Source: an uncultured Clostridia bacterium
GTDB taxonomy: Bacteria; Bacillota; Clostridia; Oscillospirales; CAG-272
Direction of reading: 5' to 3'
Length of the DNA: 7,950 bases
Assembly: GCA_937892405.1 (NCBI GenBank)
Contig: CALAFS010000246.1
Span: forward strand, 1 to 7,950
Positions 1-6,275 of the stretch are shown here, piece by piece. Numbering within the stretch: the first letter of the stretch is position 1; every line of letters begins with the position of its first letter. The position numbers and the translations under genes are program-made. The notes beneath the pieces were generated by a model. It ran no database searches and was not told the DNA's origin. It saw only the letters and a list, made by a program, of their open reading frames with translations.

Positions 1-296
1 GCTTCGGCGGCTTCCATCAGAAGACTCTGACGGTTGATCGCGGACATGAGAATGAATCCCGGGTGCCTGTCCGAGCGACGCACGGTGTTGCGGATGACGG
101 TAATGCCGTCGAGTTTTGTCAGCCACAGATCCACGATCGCAATGTCGTAATCGGTGCTCTCCATCATTTTGACGGCACTCTCGCCGTCCGCCGCGGTGGC
201 AATGTCTGTGTAGCCTGCCTTCCGCAGAGCGGCACTGAGGCGCTCGCGCTCCTCTGCGTTTTCGTCACAAAGTAAGATTTTCGCTTCGTTTTCCAT
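1..296 (-). CDS. spo0A: Response regulator receiver domain, probably Spo0A (partial, N-terminus only)
   Basis: The minus strand encodes 98 residues from the start codon to the window edge, beginning MENEAKILLCDENAEERERL. This is the first three quarters of a CheY-like receiver domain. The acidic pocket is D11-E12, the phospho-acceptor Asp is D56 in IVDLWLTKLDG, and the Ser of the switch strand is S85 in FILMSA. The conserved Lys would lie just beyond the edge. Start choice: the ATG at 296-294 has AAGGAG (310-305) eight bases upstream. In Bacillus subtilis Spo0A, the master regulator of sporulation entry, the phosphorylated residue is also D56, and the sequence following it (L.L.KLDG) resembles Spo0A-type receivers. 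The DNA-binding half that would settle the identity is outside the window, so another receiver protein remains possible. It is transcribed divergently from the PEPCK gene. Receiver domain near certain; Spo0A identity about even odds or slightly better. Confidence 0.65.
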   Translation of the reverse strand, partial: MENEAKILLCDENAEERERLSAALRKAGYTDIATAADGESAVKMMESTDYDIAIVDLWLTKLDGITVIRNTVRRSDRHPGFILMSAINRQSLLMEAAE

Positions 297-349
297 TTCT
301 TTCTCTCCTTCGGTTATGTGAATTTTGGTAGTATTTGGAAACTGATATC

Positions 350-378
350 ATTTTACCACAAATGACGGAGAAAAACAA
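350..378 (-). promoter_or_regulatory. Sigma-A-type promoter for the Spo0A-like gene
   Basis: Read on the minus strand, TTGTTT (378-373) and TAAAAT (355-350) are separated by exactly 17 bases. The expected transcript start is near 343, leaving a leader of about 47 bases before the ATG at 296. I saw no convincing sigma-H pattern, which drives spo0A in Bacillus, although this was judged by eye only. Confidence 0.6.
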
Positions 379-552
379 GAGGAAAATCGCTGAAATATTT
401 AACAAAAATTTCCATCAAAATATGGTGAATATTACCAGTTTTGCGATATTTTTCACAGGCTGCGACAAAAGACCGGAAGAATCGACAAAAGAAGAAAAGG
501 ATATTTTTACCATAATCGTGGAAGGCGGTCGAAGAGGTAATAAATCCGTCAT

Positions 553-583
553 AAAATATTTTCTTTTTTTATCAAAATATTTT
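553..583. repeat. Twin AAAATATTTT palindromes upstream of the pckG promoter
   Basis: The perfect 10-base palindrome AAAATATTTT occurs at 553-562 and 574-583, 21 bases apart (about two helical turns). The second copy ends ten bases before the -35 element at 594. The position fits either an activator or repressor operator pair or an A/T-rich UP element. No specific regulator is recognised. Confidence 0.5.
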
Positions 584-593
584 GCCGTAATTC

Positions 594-622
594 TTGCAAA
601 AGAAAAGGAAATATGCTATAAT
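594..622 (+). promoter_or_regulatory. Strong sigma-A promoter for pckG
   Basis: TTGCAA (594-599) and consensus TATAAT (617-622) are 17 bases apart, with an extended -10 TG at 614-615. Transcription should start near 629, giving a leader of about 60 bases that ends in AAGGAG (676-681), eight bases before the ATG. The leader can fold a short hairpin with three wobble pairs (640-648 with 652-660). Its significance is unclear, and I do not recognise a riboswitch. Confidence 0.85.
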
Positions 623-689
623 CGTATTTGTGAGAAGTTGGGCTTTCCGCAGGGGAGTCCGACGATAAGACAAAAAAGGAGAAAGCGTT

Positions 690-2480
690 ATGAATACCAA
701 TGTGACTTCCAACAAGTATGTCAATGCGTGGATCGCCGAGATGGCGGAGATGGTAAAACCCTCCGACATCATTCTGATCGACGGTTCGGAAGAGCAGGCT
801 GAGGCTCTGCGTAAGCAGGCTCTGGCTTCCGGCGAGCTGATTAAACTGAATGAAGAAAAGCTCCCGAACTGCTATCTTCACAGAACAGCCGTCAACGATG
901 TTGCGCGTGTGGAAAACCGCACCTTCATCTGCACGAGAAAGAAAGAGGATGCCGGTAATATCAATAACTGGATGGAGCCGAAAGAGTGCTATGCGAAGCT
1001 CTCGAAGCTCTTCGCCGGTTCCTATAAAGGAAAGCCGATGTATGTCATTCCGTATTCGATGTCCGTTGTTGGCTCGGATTTCGCGAAGTACGGCATCGAG
1101 CTGACCGACTCGATCTATGTCGTTCTGAACATGCTGATCATGACCCGTGTCGGCAAGAATGTCCTCGAGGCACTCGGCGACAGCGACAACTTCATCAAGG
1201 GTCTGCATGCCTGCGCCAATGTCGATGAAGAGAACCGTTACATCTGCCACTTCCCGGAGGACAACACAATCTGGTCCGTCAACTCCGCATACGGCGGAAA
1301 TGTTCTGCTCGGCAAGAAGTGCTTCGCCCTTCGTATCGCTTCCTACCTCGGACGCAAGGAAGGCTGGATGGCAGAGCACATGCTGATCCTTGGCATCGAG
1401 AATCCCGAAGGCGAGATCAAGTACATCACCGCGGCATTCCCCTCTGCCTGCGGTAAGACCAACCTTGCCATGCTGATTCCGCCCGAAATCTATAAGAAGA
1501 AGGGCTACAAGACATGGTGCGTCGGCGATGACATCGCATGGCTTCGTGTCGGCAAGGACGGCAGACTCTGGGCGGTCAACCCCGAGAACGGATTCTTCGG
1601 CGTTGCCCCCGGTACGAACGAGCACTCGAACCCGAACGCTCTTCATACCGCTATGCGCGATACCATCTTCACGAATGTTGCGCATAACCTCGATGACAAT
1701 ACCGTTTGGTGGGAAGGTCTCAACGACAATCTTCCGACCAACTGCATTGACTGGAAGGGCAACAAGTGGGATCCCTCGAAGTATGACAAGAAGGATAAGA
1801 CCACCTGTGCCGCTCATCCGAACTCCCGCTTCACCGCGAAAGCGACCAACTGCCCCTGCCTGTCCGATAAGTTCAACGATCCCGCCGGTGTTCCGATCAC
1901 CGCGATCGTCTTCGGCGGACGCCGCGCAAAGACCGCTCCGCTGGTTTACCAGTCGAGAAGCTGGCAGCACGGTGTGTTCGTCGGCTCCATCATGGCGTCG
2001 GAGACGACTGCCGCAGCCGCAGGTGCCGTCGGCGTTGTCCGCCGTGACCCCATGGCTATGAGACCCTTCGTCGGTTATGATATGGGTGACTACTGGCAGC
2101 ACTGGCTCGACATGGGCAAGATGATCGCCAACCCGCCGAAGATCTTCCATGTCAACTGGTTCAGAACCGATGAGAACGGTCACTTCATCTGGCCCGGATT
2201 CGGTGACAACATGCGTGTCATCATGTGGATCCTCGCCCGTTGCGCCGGCACGGTTGACGCTGTCGACACGCCGATCGGTTACGAGCCTCGTCCCGAGGAC
2301 ATCGACCTTACAGGTCTTGACCTGACGATTGACGATCTCAAGGGACTTCTGAATGTGGATCGCAAGCTTTGGCTCGAGGACTGCAAAGGTATCCGCGAGT
2401 TCTATAAGCAGGTGGGTGATCGCGTCCCCTCTGTCCTTTACGATGAGCTCGCCGATCTCGAGAAGAGACTCTCCGAATAA
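690..2480 (+). CDS. pckG: Phosphoenolpyruvate carboxykinase (GTP), EC 4.1.1.32
   Basis: This 596-residue cytosolic enzyme interconverts oxaloacetate plus GTP with phosphoenolpyruvate plus CO2 and GDP, for gluconeogenesis or, in some anaerobes, PEP carboxylation. It is the GTP-type family: the kinase-1a loop is PSACGKTN (251-258, with the reactive Cys C254 and K256), unlike the GxxGTGKT loop of the ATP type. Further motifs are LGKKCFALR (near K209/K210), the metal ligand H230 in AEHMLILGIE, WCVGDDIAW with D280/D281, NPENGFFGVAPGT (about 297-309), RRAKTAPLVYQSRSW, and the mobile omega-loop lid AAGAVGVVRRDP (about 441-454). Length is at the short end of normal, with no breaks. AAGGAG (676-681) supports the ATG at 690. 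It has its own strong promoter and is followed by a small lipoprotein gene, probably on the same transcript. Databases may label the gene pckA; GTP specificity is inferred from family motifs. Confidence 0.97.
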   Translation: MNTNVTSNKYVNAWIAEMAEMVKPSDIILIDGSEEQAEALRKQALASGELIKLNEEKLPNCYLHRTAVNDVARVENRTFICTRKKEDAGNINNWMEPKECYAKLSKLFAGSYKGKPMYVIPYSMSVVGSDFAKYGIELTDSIYVVLNMLIMTRVGKNVLEALGDSDNFIKGLHACANVDEENRYICHFPEDNTIWSVNSAYGGNVLLGKKCFALRIASYLGRKEGWMAEHMLILGIENPEGEIKYITAAFPSACGKTNLAMLIPPEIYKKKGYKTWCVGDDIAWLRVGKDGRLWAVNPENGFFGVAPGTNEHSNPNALHTAMRDTIFTNVAHNLDDNTVWWEGLNDNLPTNCIDWKGNKWDPSKYDKKDKTTCAAHPNSRFTAKATNCPCLSDKFNDPAGVPITAIVFGGRRAKTAPLVYQSRSWQHGVFVGSIMASETTAAAAGAVGVVRRDPMAMRPFVGYDMGDYWQHWLDMGKMIANPPKIFHVNWFRTDENGHFIWPGFGDNMRVIMWILARCAGTVDAVDTPIGYEPRPEDIDLTGLDLTIDDLKGLLNVDRKLWLEDCKGIREFYKQVGDRVPSVLYDELADLEKRLSE

Positions 2481-2492
2481 TTCCGTTATCTA

Positions 2493-2525
2493 CGCCCGCT
2501 GACCGCTTTATGAGGGCGGCGGGCG
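2493..2525 (+). other. GC-rich hairpin between pckG and the lipoprotein gene
   Basis: CGCCCGC (2493-2499) pairs perfectly with GCGGGCG (2519-2525). The bases that follow are GAAAAATAAAAGG, which is A-rich rather than U-rich and already contains the ribosome-binding site of the next gene. It therefore does not look like an intrinsic terminator. It may instead protect the 3' end of the pckG message or set the relative levels of the two genes. Confidence 0.5.
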
Positions 2526-2547
2526 GAAAAATAAAAGGAGTACGCCG

Positions 2548-2745
2548 ATGAAAAAGTTACTTGCTTTTCTCCTTGTGATTTCTCTTGTATTCATGCTGGT
2601 TGCCTGCGGACCGCAGAACGATGATCCGAACAACAACGGGGACAATCCGTCTTCGGGCGACAACACCGGGAACAAGGACAATCCTTTCGGAGATAACAAC
2701 AACCCCATCGACACCCCTATTGTGGATATTGATCCCACGGAGTGA
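2548..2745 (+). CDS. Small Asn/Asp/Pro-rich lipoprotein of unknown function
   Basis: This 65-residue protein begins MKKLLAFLLVISLVFMLVAC, a classic lipoprotein signal: two Lys, a hydrophobic core, and lipobox LVAC with the lipidated Cys at position 20. After processing, only 46 residues remain. They are low in complexity (11 Asn, 9 Asp, 7 Pro by my count, one Lys), strongly acidic and probably disordered, with GDN three times and DNP three times. There is room only for a flexible surface tail, not a folded domain. AAGGAG (2535-2540) lies seven bases before the ATG. No promoter is visible between pckG and this gene, so it is probably co-transcribed with pckG. A strong terminator follows directly. 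Coding status is supported by the signal peptide, ribosome-binding site and terminator; function is unknown and any link to PEPCK is positional only. Confidence 0.82.
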   Translation: MKKLLAFLLVISLVFMLVACGPQNDDPNNNGDNPSSGDNTGNKDNPFGDNNNPIDTPIVDIDPTE

Positions 2746-2749
2746 GAAA

Positions 2750-2790
2750 GCGACCGCCACGGGCATACGCCCGCGGCGGTTGCTTTTTTT
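2750..2790 (+). terminator. Intrinsic terminator of the pckG-lipoprotein unit
   Basis: GCGACCGCC (2750-2758) pairs with GGCGGTTGC (2775-2783) through nine pairs, one of them a G-U wobble. An inner five-pair stem, CGGGC/GCCCG, closes an ATAC loop, and seven T residues (2784-2790) follow at once. It starts five bases after the lipoprotein stop codon. Confidence 0.95.
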
Positions 2791-2832
2791 GGAATTTCAT
2801 AGGAGATCCTGTCGGAATATTCGGAAAACCTA

Positions 2833-2861
2833 TTGCCATCGACGCGAAAATTTAGTATAAT
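2833..2861 (+). promoter_or_regulatory. Sigma-A promoter for recD2
   Basis: TTGCCA (2833-2838), a 17-base spacer and consensus TATAAT (2856-2861). The expected start of transcription is near 2868, between the upstream terminator and recD2, so recD2 forms its own unit. Confidence 0.85.
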
Positions 2862-2896
2862 AGAAGAGTGAATGTTTTGCCTGTGCCCGAAGGCGG

Positions 2897-2904
2897 AAAG
2901 GAGG
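2897..2904 (+). promoter_or_regulatory. Ribosome-binding site that decides the recD2 start
   Basis: AAAGGAGG (2897-2904), a near-perfect match to the 16S anti-Shine-Dalgarno sequence, sits six bases before the ATG at 2911. The same frame is open from an earlier ATG at 2872, but that codon lies only a few bases after the predicted transcript start and has no comparable site. 2911 is therefore the preferred start. Confidence 0.88.
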
Positions 2905-2910
2905 ACTCCC

Positions 2911-5127
2911 ATGAATGAAAAACGCGCTGCCGATTCGACGGTAGAAGGCATTATCGAGAATATCGTATACTACAACGAGATGAGCGACTATGCCGTTCTG
3001 GAAGTCCTCGATGAAAAGAATACGCTGATTACCGCCGTCGGCACAATTCCGATGCCGTCGGAAGGGGAGAAAATCATTCTGCACGGATACTGGACCTATC
3101 ATAACGAATACGGGAAACAGCTCGCCGTGCTCTCCTTTGAAAAGCGCCTGCCCGAGGCGGTGGACGATATTCTGAAATATCTGACCTCCCGTACGGTGAA
3201 GGGCGTCGGGCCCGTGACCGCGCTGAAGATCGTCAACCGCTTCGGCGTCGACACCTTCGAGGTGATGGAGAATCACCCCGAGTGGCTGACCGACATCTCG
3301 GGTATCACCCCCAAAAAAGCGGCGGCGATTTCCAAGGCGTTTCGCGAGCAGACGGGGCTTCGTTCCCTGATGATGTTCTGCGGCGACCGTCTCGGTACCT
3401 CCGAGGTCACGCGGGTGTATAAGCAGCTCGGCGGCGACTCTGTGGAAAAGATCACCGATAATCCTTATATTCTCTGCGCAGAGGCGTGCGGTATCCCGTT
3501 TGAAAAGGCGGATGCGATCGCCCATACGCTCGGTATCACCCCCGACCACCCGGAGCGTGTTTTCTACGGCTTCTGCTACATTCTGAACTATAACGCCCGT
3601 GTCAACGGGCATACCTGCCTCCCGAAGGAGAAGCTGATCGCCGCCGCGACCGAGACGCTCGGACTTTCTCCCGATATCCTCACGGAACATCTTTCACGAT
3701 GCCTGTCGGAAGGACGCCTTGCCCGCTTTGTCGCGGGGGAGCGCGAGATGATAATGACACGGGAGATCGACGAGGCGGAGGGATATATCGCGAAAAAACT
3801 TCTCGCCCTTGACAGAGACTGCCCGAAATACTCCGCTTCCGACATTGCCTTGCTCGCGGAGAAGGCGGAGGCGCGGATCGGTATCGAATATGCCACCCTG
3901 CAAAGGGAAGCGCTGTATGAGGCATTGCACCGCGGCGTCATGATTCTGACCGGCGGTCCCGGAACGGGAAAGACGACGGTTATCCGCGCGATGCTTTTTG
4001 TATTTGACTCCCTCGGAATGAAGACGGTGCTCGCCGCGCCGACCGGACGCGCGGCAAAACGAATGAGCGAGGCGACAAGCGAGGAGGCAAAGACCGTGCA
4101 CCGCATGCTCGGCATGGAGCGCGGAGCAGAGGAGACGGTACGCTTTGACCGCTCGGAGAAGAATCCGCTCGAAGAAAATGTAATCATTGTCGACGAGGCA
4201 TCTATGATCGACCTTTCTCTGATGTCGGCACTTCTGCACGCGATCCGCCGCGGCTCGCGCCTGATTCTGATCGGCGACTCGGATCAGCTTCCGAGCGTCG
4301 GGGCAGGTAATGTGCTCGCCGACCTGATCGCGAGCGATCAGGTGCGCACGGTCAGCCTGACCGAGGTCTTCCGCCAGTCCGCTGAGAGTCTCATCGTCAC
4401 GAACGCCCACAGAATCCGCCGTGGGGAAATGCCGGTGCTCTCCCGCACCGACGCCGACTTCTTCTTTGTCAGACGGGAGGACGAACGCACGATCGCCGAT
4501 ACGGTGGCGGATCTGATTACAAACCGCTTGCCGAAGACCTATGGCAAAGAAATCCGCGACAGAATTCAGGTCATCTCCCCGTCGAAAAAAGGCGCCGGCG
4601 GTGTTGAGCTGCTGAATGTTAGATTGCAGGAGCGACTGAACCCGCCCGCAACATTCAAAAAGGAAAAACAGAGCCACGGCGTCACTTTCCGCGTCGGCGA
4701 CCGTGTGATGCAGAATACCAATGATTACGATGTGGAGTGGGAAAAGAACGGCGTTGCCGGTACGGGAGTCTTTAACGGCGACATCGGTGTGATCGAAGAG
4801 ATCCTTCCGACCGAAGAAAAAATGCGGATACGCTTCGATGACAGACTGGCGGAATATTCCTATGATCTTCTGGACGAGCTGGACCTTGCCTATGCCATTA
4901 CGGTACATAAGAGCCAGGGGAGTGAGTATCCCGTTGTGATTTTGCCTACCTACGCCTGCGCTCCGCTTCTTCTGACGCGCAACCTCTTTTATACGGCGAT
5001 CACCCGTGCGAAACGCATGGTGATTCTGGTCGGACGCGCGGATATTGTGCATACTATGGTGGAAAATCACCGCGAAATTCTGCGTTATACGACACTGCGG
5101 GAAAGATTTTCCGAAGAATCCCGATGA
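2911..5127 (+). CDS. recD2: RecD2-type ATP-dependent DNA helicase (superfamily 1B)
   Basis: This 738-residue cytosolic motor translocates 5' to 3' on single-stranded DNA and acts in repair and replication-fork maintenance without RecBC. An N-terminal OB-like region (about 10-80) precedes helix-hairpin-helix segments (VKGVGPVTALKIV, 96-108; ISGITPKKAAAIS, 129-141). These mark RecD2 rather than the short RecD of RecBCD. The motor core shows Walker A GGPGTGKT (348-355, K354), motif Ia APTGRAAKRM, Walker B VDEAS (427-431, D428/E429), LIGDSDQLPSVGAGNVL, the arginine-bearing VFRQS (R488), ISPSKKGAGG, an SH3-like insertion around 591-630 (GDRVMQN to NGDIGVIEE), VHKSQGSEY (665-672) and YTAITRAKR (R699). 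All catalytic motifs look intact and the length is typical. It has its own promoter. I see no separate terminator after it; the next promoter begins within 16 bases. Confidence 0.96.
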   Translation: MNEKRAADSTVEGIIENIVYYNEMSDYAVLEVLDEKNTLITAVGTIPMPSEGEKIILHGYWTYHNEYGKQLAVLSFEKRLPEAVDDILKYLTSRTVKGVGPVTALKIVNRFGVDTFEVMENHPEWLTDISGITPKKAAAISKAFREQTGLRSLMMFCGDRLGTSEVTRVYKQLGGDSVEKITDNPYILCAEACGIPFEKADAIAHTLGITPDHPERVFYGFCYILNYNARVNGHTCLPKEKLIAAATETLGLSPDILTEHLSRCLSEGRLARFVAGEREMIMTREIDEAEGYIAKKLLALDRDCPKYSASDIALLAEKAEARIGIEYATLQREALYEALHRGVMILTGGPGTGKTTVIRAMLFVFDSLGMKTVLAAPTGRAAKRMSEATSEEAKTVHRMLGMERGAEETVRFDRSEKNPLEENVIIVDEASMIDLSLMSALLHAIRRGSRLILIGDSDQLPSVGAGNVLADLIASDQVRTVSLTEVFRQSAESLIVTNAHRIRRGEMPVLSRTDADFFFVRREDERTIADTVADLITNRLPKTYGKEIRDRIQVISPSKKGAGGVELLNVRLQERLNPPATFKKEKQSHGVTFRVGDRVMQNTNDYDVEWEKNGVAGTGVFNGDIGVIEEILPTEEKMRIRFDDRLAEYSYDLLDELDLAYAITVHKSQGSEYPVVILPTYACAPLLLTRNLFYTAITRAKRMVILVGRADIVHTMVENHREILRYTTLRERFSEESR

Positions 5128-5142
5128 TTCTTTCAAAACCTC

Positions 5143-5171
5143 TTGCAATTGTCACCGAAATATAGTATAAT
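5143..5171 (+). promoter_or_regulatory. Sigma-A promoter for the MreB-like gene
   Basis: TTGCAA (5143-5148), a 17-base spacer and TATAAT (5166-5171) lie between the recD2 stop and the MreB-like start. Transcription should begin near 5178, leaving a short AT-rich leader. AAAGGA (5195-5200) is seven bases before the ATG at 5208. An ATG at 5201 lies in another frame and is not used. Confidence 0.85.
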
Positions 5172-5207
5172 ATATAAATAAAAGATTTTATCAGAAAGGA
5201 ATGCGGC

Positions 5208-6275
5208 ATGGTCACAAAAGTAGGACTGGATCTCGGCTATGCGAACATTACGCTCAGCGATGTCACCGCCGGTATCTCGCGTGAACCGTCAGTCGTTTTG
5301 ATTGATGATAAGACAAGCCGCGTTCTCGCACTCGGCAATGCGGCGCTCGAATCCGGTGAAGGGGATACTCCCGCAGGAATTCTTGTGCGTCCCTTCAAGA
5401 ACGGACTGATCTACTCCCGCGAGCTGACAGGCGCCATTATCGCAAATGCGGTGCGTGCTATTCGTCCCGCCGACAAGATACGGTGTGTGATCGGATTGCC
5501 CGCCGACTGTGTTCCGCGACAGGAAAAAGAACTGTACGACATCATGGCGGCGGCGGGGATCTCCGAGTGCTTCGGCGTGCGCCGCTCACTCGCCGCACTG
5601 ATCGGCTCCGGCTATGCGCCGACGATCAGCGCGATCTCGGTGAATGTCGGTGCCGGCGCTACGGAGATTGCCGTACTTCATAAGGGCGAGATCCTCTTTT
5701 CTTCCACCGAACATATCGGGGGAGAAGATTTCGACCGCGCCGTAAAGGATTACATACTCACACAGGGTGATGTCAATATTTCCATCTCGGTGGCACGCGC
5801 GATTAAAGAAAAGATCGGTGCTGTCTGGGAGGGAAGGGGAGAAGAGAGCATTGATATCCGCGGCACCCTCTCCCTGACGGGAAACCGTGTGAATATGAAT
5901 GTGACGACCGAGGATATCCTTGGCGTGTTTGAAAAGCCGCTTCACGCACTGATCCTTGCGATCGCCGAGAGTGTAAAGAAGATTCCCATCGACTGTGTCG
6001 ACGACATTTTCAAGAACGGAATGATTCTGAGCGGTGGCGGTGCGAAGCTCTTCGGACTGGATAAGATGATCTCTCATGTCCTCGATCTTCCCGTCACAAT
6101 GCCGCAGGAACCGCTCGACAGCGTGGCACGCGGACTTTCCCGTATCAATACCTTCCTTCCCGAGAGGACGAGAAACAGCCATCGCGATGTGACCGCATCT
6201 CTCGCGAAGTATTACGAAGCCAAAAAAGAGGCAAGAGCTGCCGATAAAAATTCTAACAGAGGAGAAACGAAATGA
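5208..6275 (+). CDS. Divergent MreB/Mbl-family actin-like protein
   Basis: This 355-residue protein follows the MreB plan from end to end: phosphate-1 loop LDLGYANITL (7-16), REPSVV (25-30), PFKNGLI, IGLPADCVPRQEK, the segment VRRSLAALIGSG (124-135), phosphate-2 loop VNVGAGATEIAV (145-156), HIGGEDFDRAV, IDIRG, and adenosine motif LSGGGAKLFGLDK (274-286). MreB normally forms membrane-bound filaments that guide side-wall synthesis. FtsA is unlikely because its extra 1C domain is missing and the protein is too short. Three key positions differ from the family: the usual Thr of DLGTAN is Y11, the EEP segment carrying the hydrolysis Glu reads R125-R126-S127, and the Asp of VDIGGGT is N146. The N-terminus begins almost at the first strand, without the amphipathic or hydrophobic lead of many MreBs. 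The tail (about 318-355) is charged and Lys/Arg/Ala-rich. No mreC or mreD is adjacent. It overlaps the next gene by four bases. It may be a non-hydrolysing paralog. Confidence 0.85.
   Translation: MVTKVGLDLGYANITLSDVTAGISREPSVVLIDDKTSRVLALGNAALESGEGDTPAGILVRPFKNGLIYSRELTGAIIANAVRAIRPADKIRCVIGLPADCVPRQEKELYDIMAAAGISECFGVRRSLAALIGSGYAPTISAISVNVGAGATEIAVLHKGEILFSSTEHIGGEDFDRAVKDYILTQGDVNISISVARAIKEKIGAVWEGRGEESIDIRGTLSLTGNRVNMNVTTEDILGVFEKPLHALILAIAESVKKIPIDCVDDIFKNGMILSGGGAKLFGLDKMISHVLDLPVTMPQEPLDSVARGLSRINTFLPERTRNSHRDVTASLAKYYEAKKEARAADKNSNRGETK

Larger units (their letters stand above)
297..689. other. Divergent intergenic region with two promoters and short repeats
   Basis: This AT-rich stretch separates the minus-strand receiver gene from the plus-strand PEPCK gene. 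It holds one promoter per direction (350-378 minus, 594-622 plus). Between them are a 10-base direct repeat, CGACAAAAGA, at 463-472 and 483-492 (20 bases start to start), and two copies of the palindrome AAAATATTTT at 553-562 and 574-583. Open frames across it (for example 335-802, plus) run into the PEPCK gene in another frame, have no ribosome-binding site and show no protein-like composition. I see no gene here. Confidence 0.7.

Noticed and set aside
63..275. 70-residue plus-strand frame opposite the receiver gene
   Set aside because: It is a shadow of the minus-strand receiver domain, whose motifs and ribosome-binding site are clear.
629..689. Possible riboswitch or attenuator in the pckG leader
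   Set aside because: Only a short hairpin with three wobble pairs is present; the leader is too short for known riboswitches and there is no alternative terminator stem.
335..802. 155-residue plus-strand frame over the promoter region and the start of pckG
   Set aside because: It overlaps the pckG start in another frame, crosses the promoter and both palindromes, and lacks a ribosome-binding site.
549..2183. 544-residue minus-strand open frame opposite pckG
   Set aside because: It is antisense to an unmistakable PEPCK gene and mirrors its codon bias. It has no protein-family resemblance, and no ribosome-binding site or promoter was seen.
2872..2910. Upstream in-frame ATG extending RecD2 by 13 residues
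   Set aside because: It lies about four bases after the predicted transcript start with no Shine-Dalgarno, whereas the ATG at 2911 has AAAGGAGG at ideal spacing.
3694..5148. 484-residue minus-strand open frame (and 2830-3690) opposite recD2
   Set aside because: Both are shadows of the recD2 coding strand; their sequences are His/Arg-rich and low in recognisable motifs.
5208..6275. FtsA instead of MreB-like
   Set aside because: The spacing between phosphate-1 and phosphate-2 motifs and the total length fit MreB; the FtsA 1C domain and C-terminal amphipathic helix are absent.
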